Under the pieces are notes generated by a model. It had not been told where the DNA came from. It was given only the letters and a program-made list of their open reading frames with translations, and did no database searches. Of a stretch of DNA of 43,227 nt, positions 1-8,693 are shown piece by piece. A program made the position numbers and the translations under genes. Source of the DNA: an uncultured Flavobacteriaceae bacterium (GTDB lineage: Bacteria; Bacteroidota; Bacteroidia; Flavobacteriales; Flavobacteriaceae); assembly GCA_913048115.1 (NCBI GenBank), contig CAJWVI010000015.1:1-43227 (forward strand), written 5' to 3'. Every line of letters begins with the position of its first letter. The stretch's first letter is position 1.

Positions 1-2
1 CT

Positions 3-425
3 GGAAATGGACGTTGGAACTGGACTGGTTCTTTAAGTGCTACTCCTGACAACGAATCTGTATTAATTGACCCTAGCGATTTATTTGGAGCTGGTGCAAC
101 AGACTGGACTGGTATTTCTGGATTGATTGGAGCTGATTTCCCTTCTTTCGCTTGGACACTTCTTGATGAAGAAGCTTTAGGTCTTGGTGATAACGATTTA
201 GTAGGTGCTACTATTTTCCCTAACCCTGCAACTGATGTTCTTAATATCGCTGTTTCTTCTAACGTAGAATTAAAGAGTGCTGTATTATTTGACGTATTAG
301 GAAAAAACACAGGTGCAACTTTAGTAAATGGTTCTATGAACATTGCTGATCTTGCTGCTGGTGTTTACATCTTAAATGTTGAGACTAACAATGGTTCTTT
401 AACACAAAAAGTTATCAAGCAATAA
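3..425 (+). CDS. C-terminal part of a T9SS-exported protein (5' end outside the window)
   Basis: The frame is open from base 3 to the stop at 425, so this is the last 140 residues of a longer gene. The final 75 or so residues form a type A T9SS C-terminal sorting domain: an IFPNPATDVLNI block, a mid-domain LFDVLGK strand, an LAAGVYILNV strand and a basic VIKQ end. This domain directs export across the outer membrane by the Por/Gld machinery and is normally removed there. The preceding part is rich in Trp, Gly and Asp and may be the end of a carbohydrate-binding or SusE/F-like beta domain, but this is a guess. A TTG at 123 is not a convincing start because coding-like sequence continues upstream. 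A strong terminator follows directly. Confidence 0.85.
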   Translation, partial: GNGRWNWTGSLSATPDNESVLIDPSDLFGAGATDWTGISGLIGADFPSFAWTLLDEEALGLGDNDLVGATIFPNPATDVLNIAVSSNVELKSAVLFDVLGKNTGATLVNGSMNIADLAAGVYILNVETNNGSLTQKVIKQ

Positions 426-444
426 GCTTAACAACATACTTTAT

Positions 445-475
445 AAAAACCTCGCAATTTGCGAGGTTTTTTTTT
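445..475 (+). terminator. Rho-independent terminator after the T9SS protein
   Basis: The stem CCTCGC/GCGAGG (450-455 with 461-466) has a five-base loop. An A-run lies before it and a T-run of nine after it. It starts about 20 bases after the stop at 425. Confidence 0.85.
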
Positions 476-480
476 GCTTT

Positions 481-805
481 TTTTTAATGAAAAATTATGC
501 AAGGTTCTTGCTCAGCTTCTGGTTTTGTTTTGAGTCATTGCTAAGTTTTGCTTTACACATTCTTTAGTTTTATAACTTATATCTAGGCTAAAAAATGTTA
601 CAGCTCTCCATAGCATATGCTACTAAGTCTATAGAGTGCTTCTTACGCTATTATAGAACTATGTTTTTAAAGGCTGTAATGTGTCTTAAAATAGATGCTT
701 TCTTAGAGTATTACCAGAGCGATTAGTATCCTTTTATTTGTACGTTAGTTTTTATTAAATAAGTATGTCTATTTTGTGATCCTTAAGAGCTATCTGTTTT
801 AAATA
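481..805. other. Intergenic region without a recognisable gene
   Basis: About 325 bases separate the terminator of the first gene from that of rho. I find no open frame with coding character on either strand. The only structured element noted is a perfect 12-base palindrome, TAGCATATGCTA, at 611-622. It could be an operator, but it is far from any start codon. Confidence 0.5.
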
Positions 806-843
806 AAAAAACCATTAATGCGAACTAGCATTAATGGTTTTTT
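806..843 (-). terminator. Terminator of rho
   Basis: A perfect stem pairs 806-821 with 828-843 around a six-base loop, flanked by A and T runs so that it can work in both directions. It lies 33 bases beyond the rho stop codon. Confidence 0.8.
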
Positions 844-876
844 AGAATACAGATTTGTTTGTTTCTCTAGGATGTA

Positions 877-2556
877 TTAACTATTCATAGAGATTAAAAA
901 CTCATCGTTGTTTTTTGTGTTTTTAATACGATCATTAATAAACTCCATGGCTTCAACAGGGTTCATATCTGCAAGATATTTACGCAATACCCACATACGT
1001 TGTATTGTTTTCTCATCCAGCAGTAGATCGTCTCTACGGGTACTTGAAGAGGTTAGGTCAACAGCAGGGAAGATACGGCGGTTAGATATTTTTCTATCCA
1101 ATTGTAATTCCATGTTTCCAGTACCTTTAAATTCTTCAAAGATTACCTCGTCCATTTTTGAGCCGGTTTCTGTTAATGCAGTAGCAATAATAGTTAGAGA
1201 TCCACCATTTTCAATATTACGAGCGGCTCCAAAGAAACGTTTTGGTTTGTTAAGGGCAGCTGCATCTACACCACCAGATAGAATTTTACCACTGGCTGGT
1301 TGCACTGTGTTGTATGCTCTTGCCAAACGTGTAATAGAATCTAATAGAATCACTACATCATGACCGCATTCTACTAAGCGCTTAGCTTTATCTATTACTA
1401 GATTTGCAATACGTACATGCTCAGATGGTTCTTTGTCAAAGGTTGAGGCAATTACCTCACCTTGAACATTACGTTGCATGTCTGTAACTTCTTCTGGACG
1501 TTCATCAATTAAAAGAATCATTTGGTACACCTCTGGGTGATTGGCTGCAATACCATTGGCAATGTCTTTTAATAACATTGTTTTACCCGTTTTTGGCTGT
1601 GCCACAATCATACCACGCTGTCCTTTACCTATGGGTGAGAACAAATCAATAATACGGGTAGAGAGTGTTGGTTGTTTTTCAGAGATATTAAACTTTTCTT
1701 GAGGAAATAATGGAGTTAAGTGTTCAAAAGCAATTCTGTCTCGAACTACATTTGGGTTTTGCCCATTAATTTTATTCACCTTAATTAAAGGGAAGTACTT
1801 TTCTCCTTCTTTTGGAGGGCGCACAACTCCTAAAACGGTATCACCACTTTTTAAACCAAAGAGTCTAATTTGTGATTGTGATACATAAATATCATCTGGA
1901 GATGACAGGTAGTTGTAATCACTAGAGCGTAGAAAACCATATCCATCTTGCATGATATCAAGAACTCCTTCACTTTCTATAATACCATCAAACTCAAAAT
2001 CTGGTTGCTTATATCTGTTTCGGCTGTCTTTATTACCGTTGTTACGGTTATCTTGCTTGGGCTTGTTATCGCGATGTGGTTTTTTGGTGTCGTTTCCACC
2101 TTTTTGACGGTTGTCGTTTTGTTGACTATTGTCTGTATTTTTGTTTTTATGTTGCGGCTTGTTCTCTTTAGAACGGTTTTCTTGAGGGCGTTTTTCTGGA
2201 GTGGGTTCTGCCGTGTCGTTCTTTTTTTCTAGTGTACCTTCTTGTTTCTGTATTTCCTTTTTCTCTGGAGGGTTTGGTTTTTCTCTTGGAGTTTGTTTTG
2301 CTCTAGGAATTGGCTTGTGTCTAGGAGGGCGAGGTGCTCGTTCTTCTGTTTTAGTATCTGCAGGTGTACTAACCGCCTCTTTTGGTGTTTCTGAAACGAT
2401 AGCCTTTACTGCGTTAGGGTTTGCCGCTTGGTAATCAAGAATTTGATACACCAGATCTAATTTTTTTAAAGTTCTATATTTTGGAACTTTTAAAGTGTTT
2501 GCTAATTCCTGTAATTCAGGTAATTTTTTAGCTTTTAATTCTGAAATTTCTAACAT
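877..2556 (-). CDS. rho: Transcription termination factor Rho with a long disordered N-terminal insertion
   Basis: Hexameric RNA-dependent ATPase that ends transcription at Rho-dependent sites. Of 559 residues, 1-45 are the helical Rho N domain and about 46-185 are a low-complexity stretch rich in Lys, Pro, Asn, Gln and Arg. Residues 190-268 are the cold-shock-like RNA-binding domain and 300-555 the ATPase core. Visible motifs are Walker A QPKTGKT (320-326), DERPEEV (351-357), Walker B VVILLDS (401-407), the Q-loop region SGGVDAAAL and the R-loop region [10 protein letters not shown]. coli Rho has 419 residues, and the insertion explains most of the difference. The ATG at 2556 fits the family start MLEISELK. 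The gene stands alone and has its own terminator. Insertions of this kind are known in Bacteroidota Rho, and in Bacteroides thetaiotaomicron such a region is reported to drive condensate formation. Confidence 0.97.
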   Translation of the reverse strand: MLEISELKAKKLPELQELANTLKVPKYRTLKKLDLVYQILDYQAANPNAVKAIVSETPKEAVSTPADTKTEERAPRPPRHKPIPRAKQTPREKPNPPEKKEIQKQEGTLEKKNDTAEPTPEKRPQENRSKENKPQHKNKNTDNSQQNDNRQKGGNDTKKPHRDNKPKQDNRNNGNKDSRNRYKQPDFEFDGIIESEGVLDIMQDGYGFLRSSDYNYLSSPDDIYVSQSQIRLFGLKSGDTVLGVVRPPKEGEKYFPLIKVNKINGQNPNVVRDRIAFEHLTPLFPQEKFNISEKQPTLSTRIIDLFSPIGKGQRGMIVAQPKTGKTMLLKDIANGIAANHPEVYQMILLIDERPEEVTDMQRNVQGEVIASTFDKEPSEHVRIANLVIDKAKRLVECGHDVVILLDSITRLARAYNTVQPASGKILSGGVDAAALNKPKRFFGAARNIENGGSLTIIATALTETGSKMDEVIFEEFKGTGNMELQLDRKISNRRIFPAVDLTSSSTRRDDLLLDEKTIQRMWVLRKYLADMNPVEAMEFINDRIKNTKNNDEFLISMNS

Positions 2557-2693
2557 GTAAAGTGTGATAATTTGATTAAAGTGAGGGAAATCTTTAGAAA
2601 AAGATTTGTGTTTGAAAATTAATTTGAAGATAAGTAACCTAGATTGAAATGGTTACATATTATTAGTGCAATAATACAACAATAAATTAAACT

Positions 2694-2729
2694 CTTGGAC
2701 ACAATTTTTAAAAAGAAACCTTATTTTTG
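2694..2729 (+). promoter_or_regulatory. Possible Bacteroidota-type promoter for the DUF4293 gene
   Basis: TATTTTTG at 2722-2729 matches TAnnTTTG. A TTG at 2694-2696 could be the -33 element, although the 25-base gap is longer than usual. The motif overlaps a TTG codon at 2727 that would otherwise extend the gene, which favours the ATG at 2754 as the true start. Confidence 0.4.
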
Positions 2730-2753
2730 CTATATAAAATTAGATTTATTTCT

Positions 2754-3164
2754 ATGTTACAACGCATACAAACCATTTATCTAACCCTTACTGCTGTTAT
2801 AGTAGCGGGATTGTATATTTGGTTTCCTGTAGTTACAAATACAGAAGGACAAACAATTATTAGCAACCAAGAACCTTTGGTTTTTGGATTAATATTTGGT
2901 TCTATTGCTTTAACAATTATTGCTATATTGACTTTTAAAAAACGACAAACACAATTTGTGTTGAACCGTTTAAATATCATATTAAACTTTGTATTACTGG
3001 GAGTTTTCGTTTACAGGTCGCTAAACATATCCGGAGAGACCTTGGTCTCAGAGAAGGGTATTGGGGTGTTACTTCCTATCATATCTATCGTTTTTTTAGC
3101 GATGGCCAATAAAGCCATCAAAAAGGATGAAGATCTCGTAAAATCTGTAGATCGTTTACGTTAA
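2754..3164 (+). CDS. DUF4293 family membrane protein
   Basis: A 136-residue protein starting MLQRIQTIYL, the usual opening of the Bacteroidota family DUF4293. Four hydrophobic segments are visible, at roughly residues 7-24, 41-58, 70-87 and 100-118, followed by a short charged cytoplasmic tail. The function of the family is unknown. I place the start at the ATG at 2754 and not at the in-frame TTG at 2727, because the upstream extension overlaps a promoter-like motif and is not part of the family. The gene is divergent from rho and converges on the phosphoesterase, with a shared terminator between them. Confidence 0.8.
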   Translation: MLQRIQTIYLTLTAVIVAGLYIWFPVVTNTEGQTIISNQEPLVFGLIFGSIALTIIAILTFKKRQTQFVLNRLNIILNFVLLGVFVYRSLNISGETLVSEKGIGVLLPIISIVFLAMANKAIKKDEDLVKSVDRLR

Positions 3165-3188
3165 CACAAGCTTAGTATTATTAGTGCG

Positions 3189-3220
3189 AAACCTCAAAGT
3201 ATGCCAACTTTGAGGTTTTT
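3189..3220. terminator. Bidirectional terminator between convergent genes
   Basis: The stem AAACCTCAAAGT pairs with ACTTTGAGGTTT (3189-3200 with 3207-3218) around a six-base loop, followed by a T-run. It lies between the stop of the DUF4293 gene and the stop of the minus-strand phosphoesterase, and can serve both. Confidence 0.8.
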
Positions 3221-3221
3221 T

Positions 3222-3713
3222 TTATCGTTTTAATTCTATGACTTCTAAGTTCTTAATAGTAGCTCCATCTATTTCAAATCTTAGCATAGTGCGTACATTG
3301 TGGAAACCATGTTTTCCAATTGCGCCAGGATTCATGTGCAGTAGCCCTGTTTTTTTACAATGCATTACTTTTAAAATATGCGAATGACCGGTAATAAATA
3401 ACTTTGGTGGATTTGCATATATTGATTCTCTAATTCGAGGATTGTATCTACCGGGATAACCACCAATATGAGTAATAAAGACTGCTACTTCTTCACACAT
3501 AAAATGCAAGTCTAGTGGGTATGTTGCTCTAGCGTCTGCAGCATCGATGTTACCAAATACGGCGCGTAAGGGTTTTAAGGCGGCAATGGTGTCGGTCACC
3601 ATTAAATCACCAATATCTCCAGCATGCCATACTTGGTCTGCCAGTTTTACATATTTTAGGATGGTATCATCCATATGGCTATGGGTATCACTAAGTAGCA
3701 GTATTTTAGTCAC
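3222..3713 (-). CDS. YfcE/MJ0936-type metallophosphoesterase
   Basis: A 163-residue calcineurin-like phosphoesterase of the small YfcE family, which cleaves phosphodiesters using two metal ions. The metal-binding motifs are all present: DTH near residue 9 (LLSDTHSH), GDIGD near 32-36, GNID near 54-57 (the family often has GN[CH]D), a His in the middle region (ITHIGG) and GHSH near 109-112. No signal peptide is seen, so it is probably cytoplasmic. The physiological substrate cannot be read from the sequence. It is a single gene, divergent from truA and convergent with the DUF4293 gene. Confidence 0.9.
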   Translation of the reverse strand: MTKILLLSDTHSHMDDTILKYVKLADQVWHAGDIGDLMVTDTIAALKPLRAVFGNIDAADARATYPLDLHFMCEEVAVFITHIGGYPGRYNPRIRESIYANPPKLFITGHSHILKVMHCKKTGLLHMNPGAIGKHGFHNVRTMLRFEIDGATIKNLEVIELKR

Positions 3714-3831
3714 GTATTGTAGATTTTAGAGTCTCAAAAATACGGTTATTCTATTGAGATTTGGGTATTGATAGGTTAAGAAACCTAACAAAAATTATGA
3801 ATTCTCAAGGCAATTACTTTTTGCTAAAGTG

Positions 3832-3839
3832 TACCTTTG
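3832..3839 (+). promoter_or_regulatory. Promoter -7 element of truA
   Basis: TACCTTTG matches TAnnTTTG exactly. Transcription would begin near 3845, only about 12 bases before the GTG at 3857. This makes the longer open frame starting at 3761 unlikely to be translated. No clear -33 TTG is seen at the usual distance. Confidence 0.5.
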
Positions 3840-3856
3840 TAAAAAAAAATAGCGTC

Positions 3857-4603
3857 GTGAGATATTTTATAGAAATAGCATATTACGGAGCCTCTTATTG
3901 CGGTTGGCAGCGACAGCCTAATGCATTAAGTGTACAGCAGGTTGTTGAAGAGGCAATGACTGTTTTTTTAAGAACATCTATTACAGTAGTAGGAGCTGGA
4001 AGAACCGATGCGGGCGTTCATGCCAAACAATTGTTTGCGCATTTTGATTTCAATGAAATAAAAAATATTCCTGAGGCTATATATAGAATTAATGCACTTT
4101 TGCCTAATGATATCTCGGTAACCAATATTTGCTCTGTGGTGGATGACGCCCATGCTCGATTTCATGCTACACAGCGAGCTTATGAGTACCACATAGCACT
4201 CGCGAAAAATCCCTTCACTATAGGGCTCGTGCACCAAATACATAAAAGGCCTAGTATTGAACTTATGAATCAGGCTGCTAATTTGTTGCTAGGGCATCAA
4301 GATTTTCAATGTTTTTCAAGATCAAATACAGATGTAAAAACCTACTATTGTGATGTAAAAAAAGCGACATGGGTCTCACAAGATAATTCTTTGCTCTTTA
4401 CAATTGTTGCAGATCGATTTTTACGAAATATGGTTCGTGCTATTGTAGGAACCTTATTAGAGGTTGGCTTTGAGAAAACAAGCCTTGATGACTTTAAACA
4501 AATTTTAATATCAAAAGATAGAAGTAATGCTGGGGCTTCTGCACCAGCTCAAGGTTTATATTTAACAAAAGTGGCATATCCAGAAGCTATTTTTACCACA
4601 TAA
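3857..4603 (+). CDS. truA: tRNA pseudouridine synthase A
   Basis: TruA converts uridines 38-40 in the anticodon stem-loop of many tRNAs to pseudouridine. The catalytic motif GRTDAGVHA is present, with the nucleophilic Asp at about residue 51 of this start. The N-terminal RYFIEIAYYG/GWQRQ strand and the C-terminal FLRNMVRAIVG motif are also conserved. The frame is open from an ATG at 3761. I choose the GTG at 3857 because family members begin exactly at M-RYFIEIAY, and because the skipped region carries a promoter element. This gives 248 residues, the normal length. The ABC transporter starts 17 bases downstream, so the two are probably co-transcribed. Confidence 0.93.
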   Translation: MRYFIEIAYYGASYCGWQRQPNALSVQQVVEEAMTVFLRTSITVVGAGRTDAGVHAKQLFAHFDFNEIKNIPEAIYRINALLPNDISVTNICSVVDDAHARFHATQRAYEYHIALAKNPFTIGLVHQIHKRPSIELMNQAANLLLGHQDFQCFSRSNTDVKTYYCDVKKATWVSQDNSLLFTIVADRFLRNMVRAIVGTLLEVGFEKTSLDDFKQILISKDRSNAGASAPAQGLYLTKVAYPEAIFTT

Positions 4604-4620
4604 AATTTTAGAACAAAAAT

Positions 4621-6378
4621 ATGGCATCAGGAAAAGCATTTGATTTTAAACTATTTAAACGGTTGTTGGCATTCACCAATGCATATCGTTTGGTTTATTA
4701 TTTTGTTGCTTTTACGGCAGTTGTAATGTCTGTGTTAGCTATTCTACGTCCCTATTTTTTGCAGCGTACTATAGATGAGTCTATTGTGCCTCAAGATTCT
4801 TCGGGGCTTGTTTTCTTTATATCTATAATGCTTGGGGTTTTACTTTTGGAGGTGGTTTTTCAATTTTCGTTTATTTTTTATGCCAATTGGTTAGGGCAAC
4901 ATATTATCAAGGACATGCGTATTAAGCTTTTTAGCTTAATGATGCGCTTTAAGATGAAGTATTATGATACTAGCTCTGTGGGAAGACTCACAACGCGTGC
5001 CGTAAATGATATAGAAACTATCTCAAGTATTTTTAGTCAAGGACTCTTCATGATTATTGCAGATTTACTTAAAATGGTTGCTATTGCAGCTTTTATGCTA
5101 TACCAAAGCTGGCTATTGTCGCTTATAGTGTTTGCTATTTTACCTGTTATTCTTATTGCAACTCGTATTTTTCAACGCGCTATGAAAGTTGCTTTTGAAG
5201 AGGTAAGGGCTCAAGTGGCAAATTTAAATTCTTTTGTTCAAGAGCGCATTACGGGGATGAAGATTGTACAAATATTTGCAAGAGAAGACACAGAGTATAA
5301 GCAGTTTCATGCTATTAATGAAAAACATAAAAAAGCGTGGATTAAAACAGTATGGTATAACTCTATATTTTTCCCTATTGCAGAGATGGCCTCTTCTGTT
5401 GCGATAGGATTATTGGTTTGGTTTGGTGGCTTGAACGCTGCACAAAATGGTGTTATTACCCTTGGACTAATTGTTGCTTTTATTGAATTAGCACAGATGC
5501 TATTTAGGCCTTTGCGACAAATTGCAGACAAGTTTAATACCCTGCAAATGGGTATGGTAGCTGCAAAACGTGTCTTTGAAATTCTAGACACGTCATCTCA
5601 TATTGCTAATGAAGGGACACAAGTTTTAAAAAACCCTAAAGGTGCAATTGCATTTAAAAATGTTAGTTTTGGTTACATAGAAGGTGAAGAAGTAATCAAG
5701 GATATTTCTTTTACGGTCAATCCAGGAGATACTGTTGCTATTGTTGGAGCAACTGGGGCTGGAAAATCTACCATTATTAATTTACTTAATCGTTTTTATG
5801 AAATTAATAGTGGAGAAATACTCATAGATGGGGTTTCTATAAAAGAATACACCTTGTCTTCTTTACGGGAACAAATTGGGGTTGTTTTACAAGACGTTTT
5901 TCTTTTTGCAGATACCATACATAATAATATAAGTTTAAATGATGCTGCTATTTCTGCACAACAAATAGAAGAAGCAGCAACTCAAATAGGTGTTTCTAAG
6001 TTTATCGATTCACTGCCTGGGAAGTTTCAATACAATGTAAAAGAGCGTGGTGTAATGTTGTCTTCTGGGCAGCGACAATTAATTGCCTTTTTGCGGGCTT
6101 ATGTTAGCAATCCTGGGATATTAATTTTAGATGAGGCTACTTCTTCTGTAGATTCTTATTCTGAGGAGATGATACAAATTGCTACAGAGAAAGTAACCAA
6201 AGGACGTACCTCTATTGTCATTGCCCATAGATTAGCTACCATTAAAAAAGCCGATAAGATATTGGTAATGGATGCAGGTAAGATTATGGAATCTGGCACG
6301 CATCAAGAATTGTTGCGCCTAGATGGTTATTACCGCACGCTTTATGATGTTCAATTTGCTTCAGAAGAGGCATTGTGA
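4621..6378 (+). CDS. ABC exporter half-transporter (MsbA/LmrA type)
   Basis: A 585-residue fused permease-ATPase. The N-terminal half (about residues 20-310) has six transmembrane helices and the exporter intracellular-loop motif GRLTTRAVND near 121-130. The ATPase half has Walker A GATGAGKST (376-384), a Q-loop in VVLQDVF, signature LSSGQ (480-484), Walker B LILDEA (501-506) and the switch His in IVIAHRL (near 536). The signature has Ser in place of the usual Gly at its third position, a tolerated change. It should work as a homodimer in the inner membrane, moving lipid or hydrophobic molecules outward. The Bacteroidota copy beside truA is often called MsbA, but lipid A transport is not shown here. 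It converges on cdaA with 2 bases between stops and no terminator visible. Confidence 0.92.
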   Translation: MASGKAFDFKLFKRLLAFTNAYRLVYYFVAFTAVVMSVLAILRPYFLQRTIDESIVPQDSSGLVFFISIMLGVLLLEVVFQFSFIFYANWLGQHIIKDMRIKLFSLMMRFKMKYYDTSSVGRLTTRAVNDIETISSIFSQGLFMIIADLLKMVAIAAFMLYQSWLLSLIVFAILPVILIATRIFQRAMKVAFEEVRAQVANLNSFVQERITGMKIVQIFAREDTEYKQFHAINEKHKKAWIKTVWYNSIFFPIAEMASSVAIGLLVWFGGLNAAQNGVITLGLIVAFIELAQMLFRPLRQIADKFNTLQMGMVAAKRVFEILDTSSHIANEGTQVLKNPKGAIAFKNVSFGYIEGEEVIKDISFTVNPGDTVAIVGATGAGKSTIINLLNRFYEINSGEILIDGVSIKEYTLSSLREQIGVVLQDVFLFADTIHNNISLNDAAISAQQIEEAATQIGVSKFIDSLPGKFQYNVKERGVMLSSGQRQLIAFLRAYVSNPGILILDEATSSVDSYSEEMIQIATEKVTKGRTSIVIAHRLATIKKADKILVMDAGKIMESGTHQELLRLDGYYRTLYDVQFASEEAL

Positions 6379-6380
6379 AT

Positions 6381-7160
6381 TTAACGCAAGTCTTTATTGA
6401 TAATTTTTGTGAGTTCTTCCAGGGTTTCATACAGTATAAAATCACCATCTTTAAGGTAGGAAATCTGTCCATTTTCTTCACTCACCACTAAACATACAGC
6501 ATCACTCTTTTCACTTACACCAACAGCAGCCCTATGGCGAAGGCCAAAACGTAGAGGTATTTTCTTGTCATCAGAGATCGGCAATATAACACGAGTGGCA
6601 GTGATGGTATTTCCTTCAATAAGCATAGCTCCATCATGTAGGGGGCTGTTTTTGTAGAAGATACTTTCTAAAATGGGTTGATTTACAGCAACATTCATGG
6701 CATCACCGCTAGACTTTACAAATTCTAGGCTATTATTTCGTTTTATTACGATAAGTGCACCGGTTTTACTCACGCTCATTTTTTCACAAGCTGCTATTAC
6801 TGGCGCTATGTTCGTGGTAGCTATGGCATCGCTAGAAATAGATTTAAATTGCCTAAAAATACGGTTGGCTTTAAAATTAGTAGATCCTAGCATTAGTAAG
6901 AATTTTCTTATTTCTTGCTGGAATACTACAATTAAGGCAAACATTCCAACACCCAAAAAGCCTCCAAGTATTTTGCTTAATAGCTCCATTTCTAGCAGAT
7001 CGGTAAGCCACCAAATACCATAGATTATTACAATACCAATAAAGATATTAATGGCTACGGTTCCTTTTATTAGTCTATATAGATAGTATAGCAATCCAGC
7101 CACCAATAAAATATCTATGGCGTCAATGATTCTAAAATCTGTTATTTCAAAAAAATCCAA
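6381..7160 (-). CDS. cdaA: Membrane-bound diadenylate cyclase CdaA
   Basis: Makes the second messenger c-di-AMP from two ATP. The 259 residues show three N-terminal hydrophobic segments (about 12-30, 36-54 and 60-81) and then the DisA_N cyclase domain. Both catalytic signatures are intact: DGA in LHDGAMLIEG (176-178) and RHR in GLRHRAAVG (208-210). Length and layout match CdaA (TIGR00159). It lies 46 bases after folP on the same strand, a common pairing in Bacteroidota, and is probably transcribed with it. No c-di-AMP phosphodiesterase or known receptor is recognisable within the window. Confidence 0.95.
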   Translation of the reverse strand: MDFFEITDFRIIDAIDILLVAGLLYYLYRLIKGTVAINIFIGIVIIYGIWWLTDLLEMELLSKILGGFLGVGMFALIVVFQQEIRKFLLMLGSTNFKANRIFRQFKSISSDAIATTNIAPVIAACEKMSVSKTGALIVIKRNNSLEFVKSSGDAMNVAVNQPILESIFYKNSPLHDGAMLIEGNTITATRVILPISDDKKIPLRFGLRHRAAVGVSEKSDAVCLVVSEENGQISYLKDGDFILYETLEELTKIINKDLR

Positions 7161-7206
7161 ATGGTTTTGTTTTGTTTGTTGTGTAAATGTATAATTAAAT
7201 TTTTAG

Positions 7207-8040
7207 TTAGTCATAGGTATTAACTTGCTCAAATAGTTTAATGCACTCTACGGCTTGTTTTACATCATGAACCCTTAGAATGTTGGCCCCTTTTTGAAGG
7301 GCAATCATGTGTAGTGCTGTTGTACCATTAAGTGCTTCTTTGGCAGAAATATCAAGTGTTTTGTATATCATTGATTTTCTTGAAATTCCTGCTAGCATGG
7401 GCGTCTGTAGTGTTTCAAAAAGCTCTAAATGATTCAGTAATTCAAAACTTTGAGCTGTTGTTTTTGCAAAACCAAAGCCAGGGTCCACAACAATATCATT
7501 GATATTATGGCTTCGAGCTGCTGCTAGACGTTCAGAAAAATAAAAAAGAACTTCTTTAGTGATATCTTGATATTCTGTAAGTGTTTTCATGGTTTGCGGG
7601 GTGCCGCGCATGTGCATCATAATGTATGGAACCTGAGCAGCCCCTATAAGGGCTAACATGCTTTTGTCTATGTTTCCAGCGCTTATGTCATTAACAATAC
7701 AGGCCCCAGCATGTATTGCCTTTTTAGCCACGTTGGCTCTAAAGGTGTCTATGCTTATCAAGGCATCTGGAAATTCTTTAATAATAGCTTTAATAGCAGG
7801 AACAACGCGCGTTATTTCTTCTTCTTCAGAAACATCTGTGGCATCAGGTCTTGAGCTATATCCTCCTAGATCTAGAAAAGTTGCTCCATCTTCCAGCATG
7901 CGAGATGCTTGTTGGAGTACTAATGGTTTTGAGGTGGTAACACCGCCATCATAAAAGCTGTCTGGCGTGATATTAATAATACCCATCACCCTTGGCTTAG
8001 CCAAGTCAATTAATGTACCTTTACAGTTGATTGTTTGCAA
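7207..8040 (-). CDS. folP: Dihydropteroate synthase
   Basis: Joins 4-aminobenzoate to dihydropterin pyrophosphate in folate synthesis and is the sulfonamide target. The 277 residues form a TIM barrel with the signature motifs INITPDSFYDGG (about 21-33), the second signature around DLGGYSSRPDA, IDTFRA, VNDIS, DPGFGFAKT, the loop GISRKSM and the C-terminal LRVHDV. All key residues appear intact, and the length is normal. It is the first gene of a two-gene minus-strand unit with cdaA and is divergent from the DUF1599 gene, with 52 bases between their starts. Confidence 0.97.
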   Translation of the reverse strand: MQTINCKGTLIDLAKPRVMGIINITPDSFYDGGVTTSKPLVLQQASRMLEDGATFLDLGGYSSRPDATDVSEEEEITRVVPAIKAIIKEFPDALISIDTFRANVAKKAIHAGACIVNDISAGNIDKSMLALIGAAQVPYIMMHMRGTPQTMKTLTEYQDITKEVLFYFSERLAAARSHNINDIVVDPGFGFAKTTAQSFELLNHLELFETLQTPMLAGISRKSMIYKTLDISAKEALNGTTALHMIALQKGANILRVHDVKQAVECIKLFEQVNTYD

Positions 8041-8092
8041 TTTTTTATTTTAATTTATTTACCCGAAATTTACGCAAAATCTTACACATAAT

Positions 8093-8635
8093 ATGCCAGA
8101 TACTTCCAAACAATATAATGACGTAATACAAAGCTGTAGAACCCTCTTTGAAAATAAAATGAAAGATTATGGAAGCGCATGGCGTATTTTAAGACTGCCA
8201 TCTTTGACTGATCAAATTTTTATAAAAGCACAGCGTATACGGGGCTTACAGCAAAATAAAGAACAACGTGTAGATGAGGGTCAGGTAAGTGAGTTTATAG
8301 GGATTATCAACTATTCTATTATGGCCTTGGTTCAATTAGAAAAAGGAGTAGTTGAACAGCCAGATTTAATTTTAGAGGAAGCTTTGCTGCTGTATGACCA
8401 AAATATTGCCACTACAAAGCAACTCATGATGGATAAAAACCATGATTATGGGGAGGCTTGGCGTGACATGCGTGTTACTAGTTTGACAGATTTAATTATA
8501 CAAAAGCTCTTGCGCGTAAAACAAATTGAAGACAATCAAGGCAAAACATTAGTTAGTGAAGGTATTGACGCTAACTACCAGGACATGATTAATTATGCTG
8601 TTTTTGCAATGATTCATTTAGGTGTCAAAGCATAA
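8093..8635 (+). CDS. DUF1599 protein with two internal repeats
   Basis: A 180-residue soluble protein of a Bacteroidota family whose function I do not know. It contains two copies of the same unit of about 75-80 residues. Residues 15-50 carry KMKDYGSAWRILRLPSLTDQ followed by an IFIKAQRIRGLQ helix. Residues 116-150 carry KNHDYGEAWRDMRVTSLTDL followed by an IIQKLLRVKQIE helix. Each copy ends in an INYSIMAL or INYAVFAM helix. This indicates a tandem duplication and probably a pseudo-symmetric fold. It starts the plus-strand cluster that runs to clpS and sits next to tpiA-region genes, as in many relatives. Confidence 0.85.
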   Translation: MPDTSKQYNDVIQSCRTLFENKMKDYGSAWRILRLPSLTDQIFIKAQRIRGLQQNKEQRVDEGQVSEFIGIINYSIMALVQLEKGVVEQPDLILEEALLLYDQNIATTKQLMMDKNHDYGEAWRDMRVTSLTDLIIQKLLRVKQIEDNQGKTLVSEGIDANYQDMINYAVFAMIHLGVKA

Positions 8636-8693
8636 AGCTGTACCCTAAGCAAGAGTTTGTCTTAACATATATAATCACTGAAATTTAAAGTAC

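Noticed and set aside
908-1363. 151-codon open frame on the plus strand
   Set aside because: It lies wholly inside rho on the other strand, has low-complexity Ser/Ile/Arg composition, and matches no family.
1948-2434. Two Val/Phe/Leu-rich open frames on the plus strand that look like membrane proteins
   Set aside because: They are the antisense of the Lys/Asn/Gln-rich insertion in Rho, whose codons read backwards give Phe, Leu and Val.
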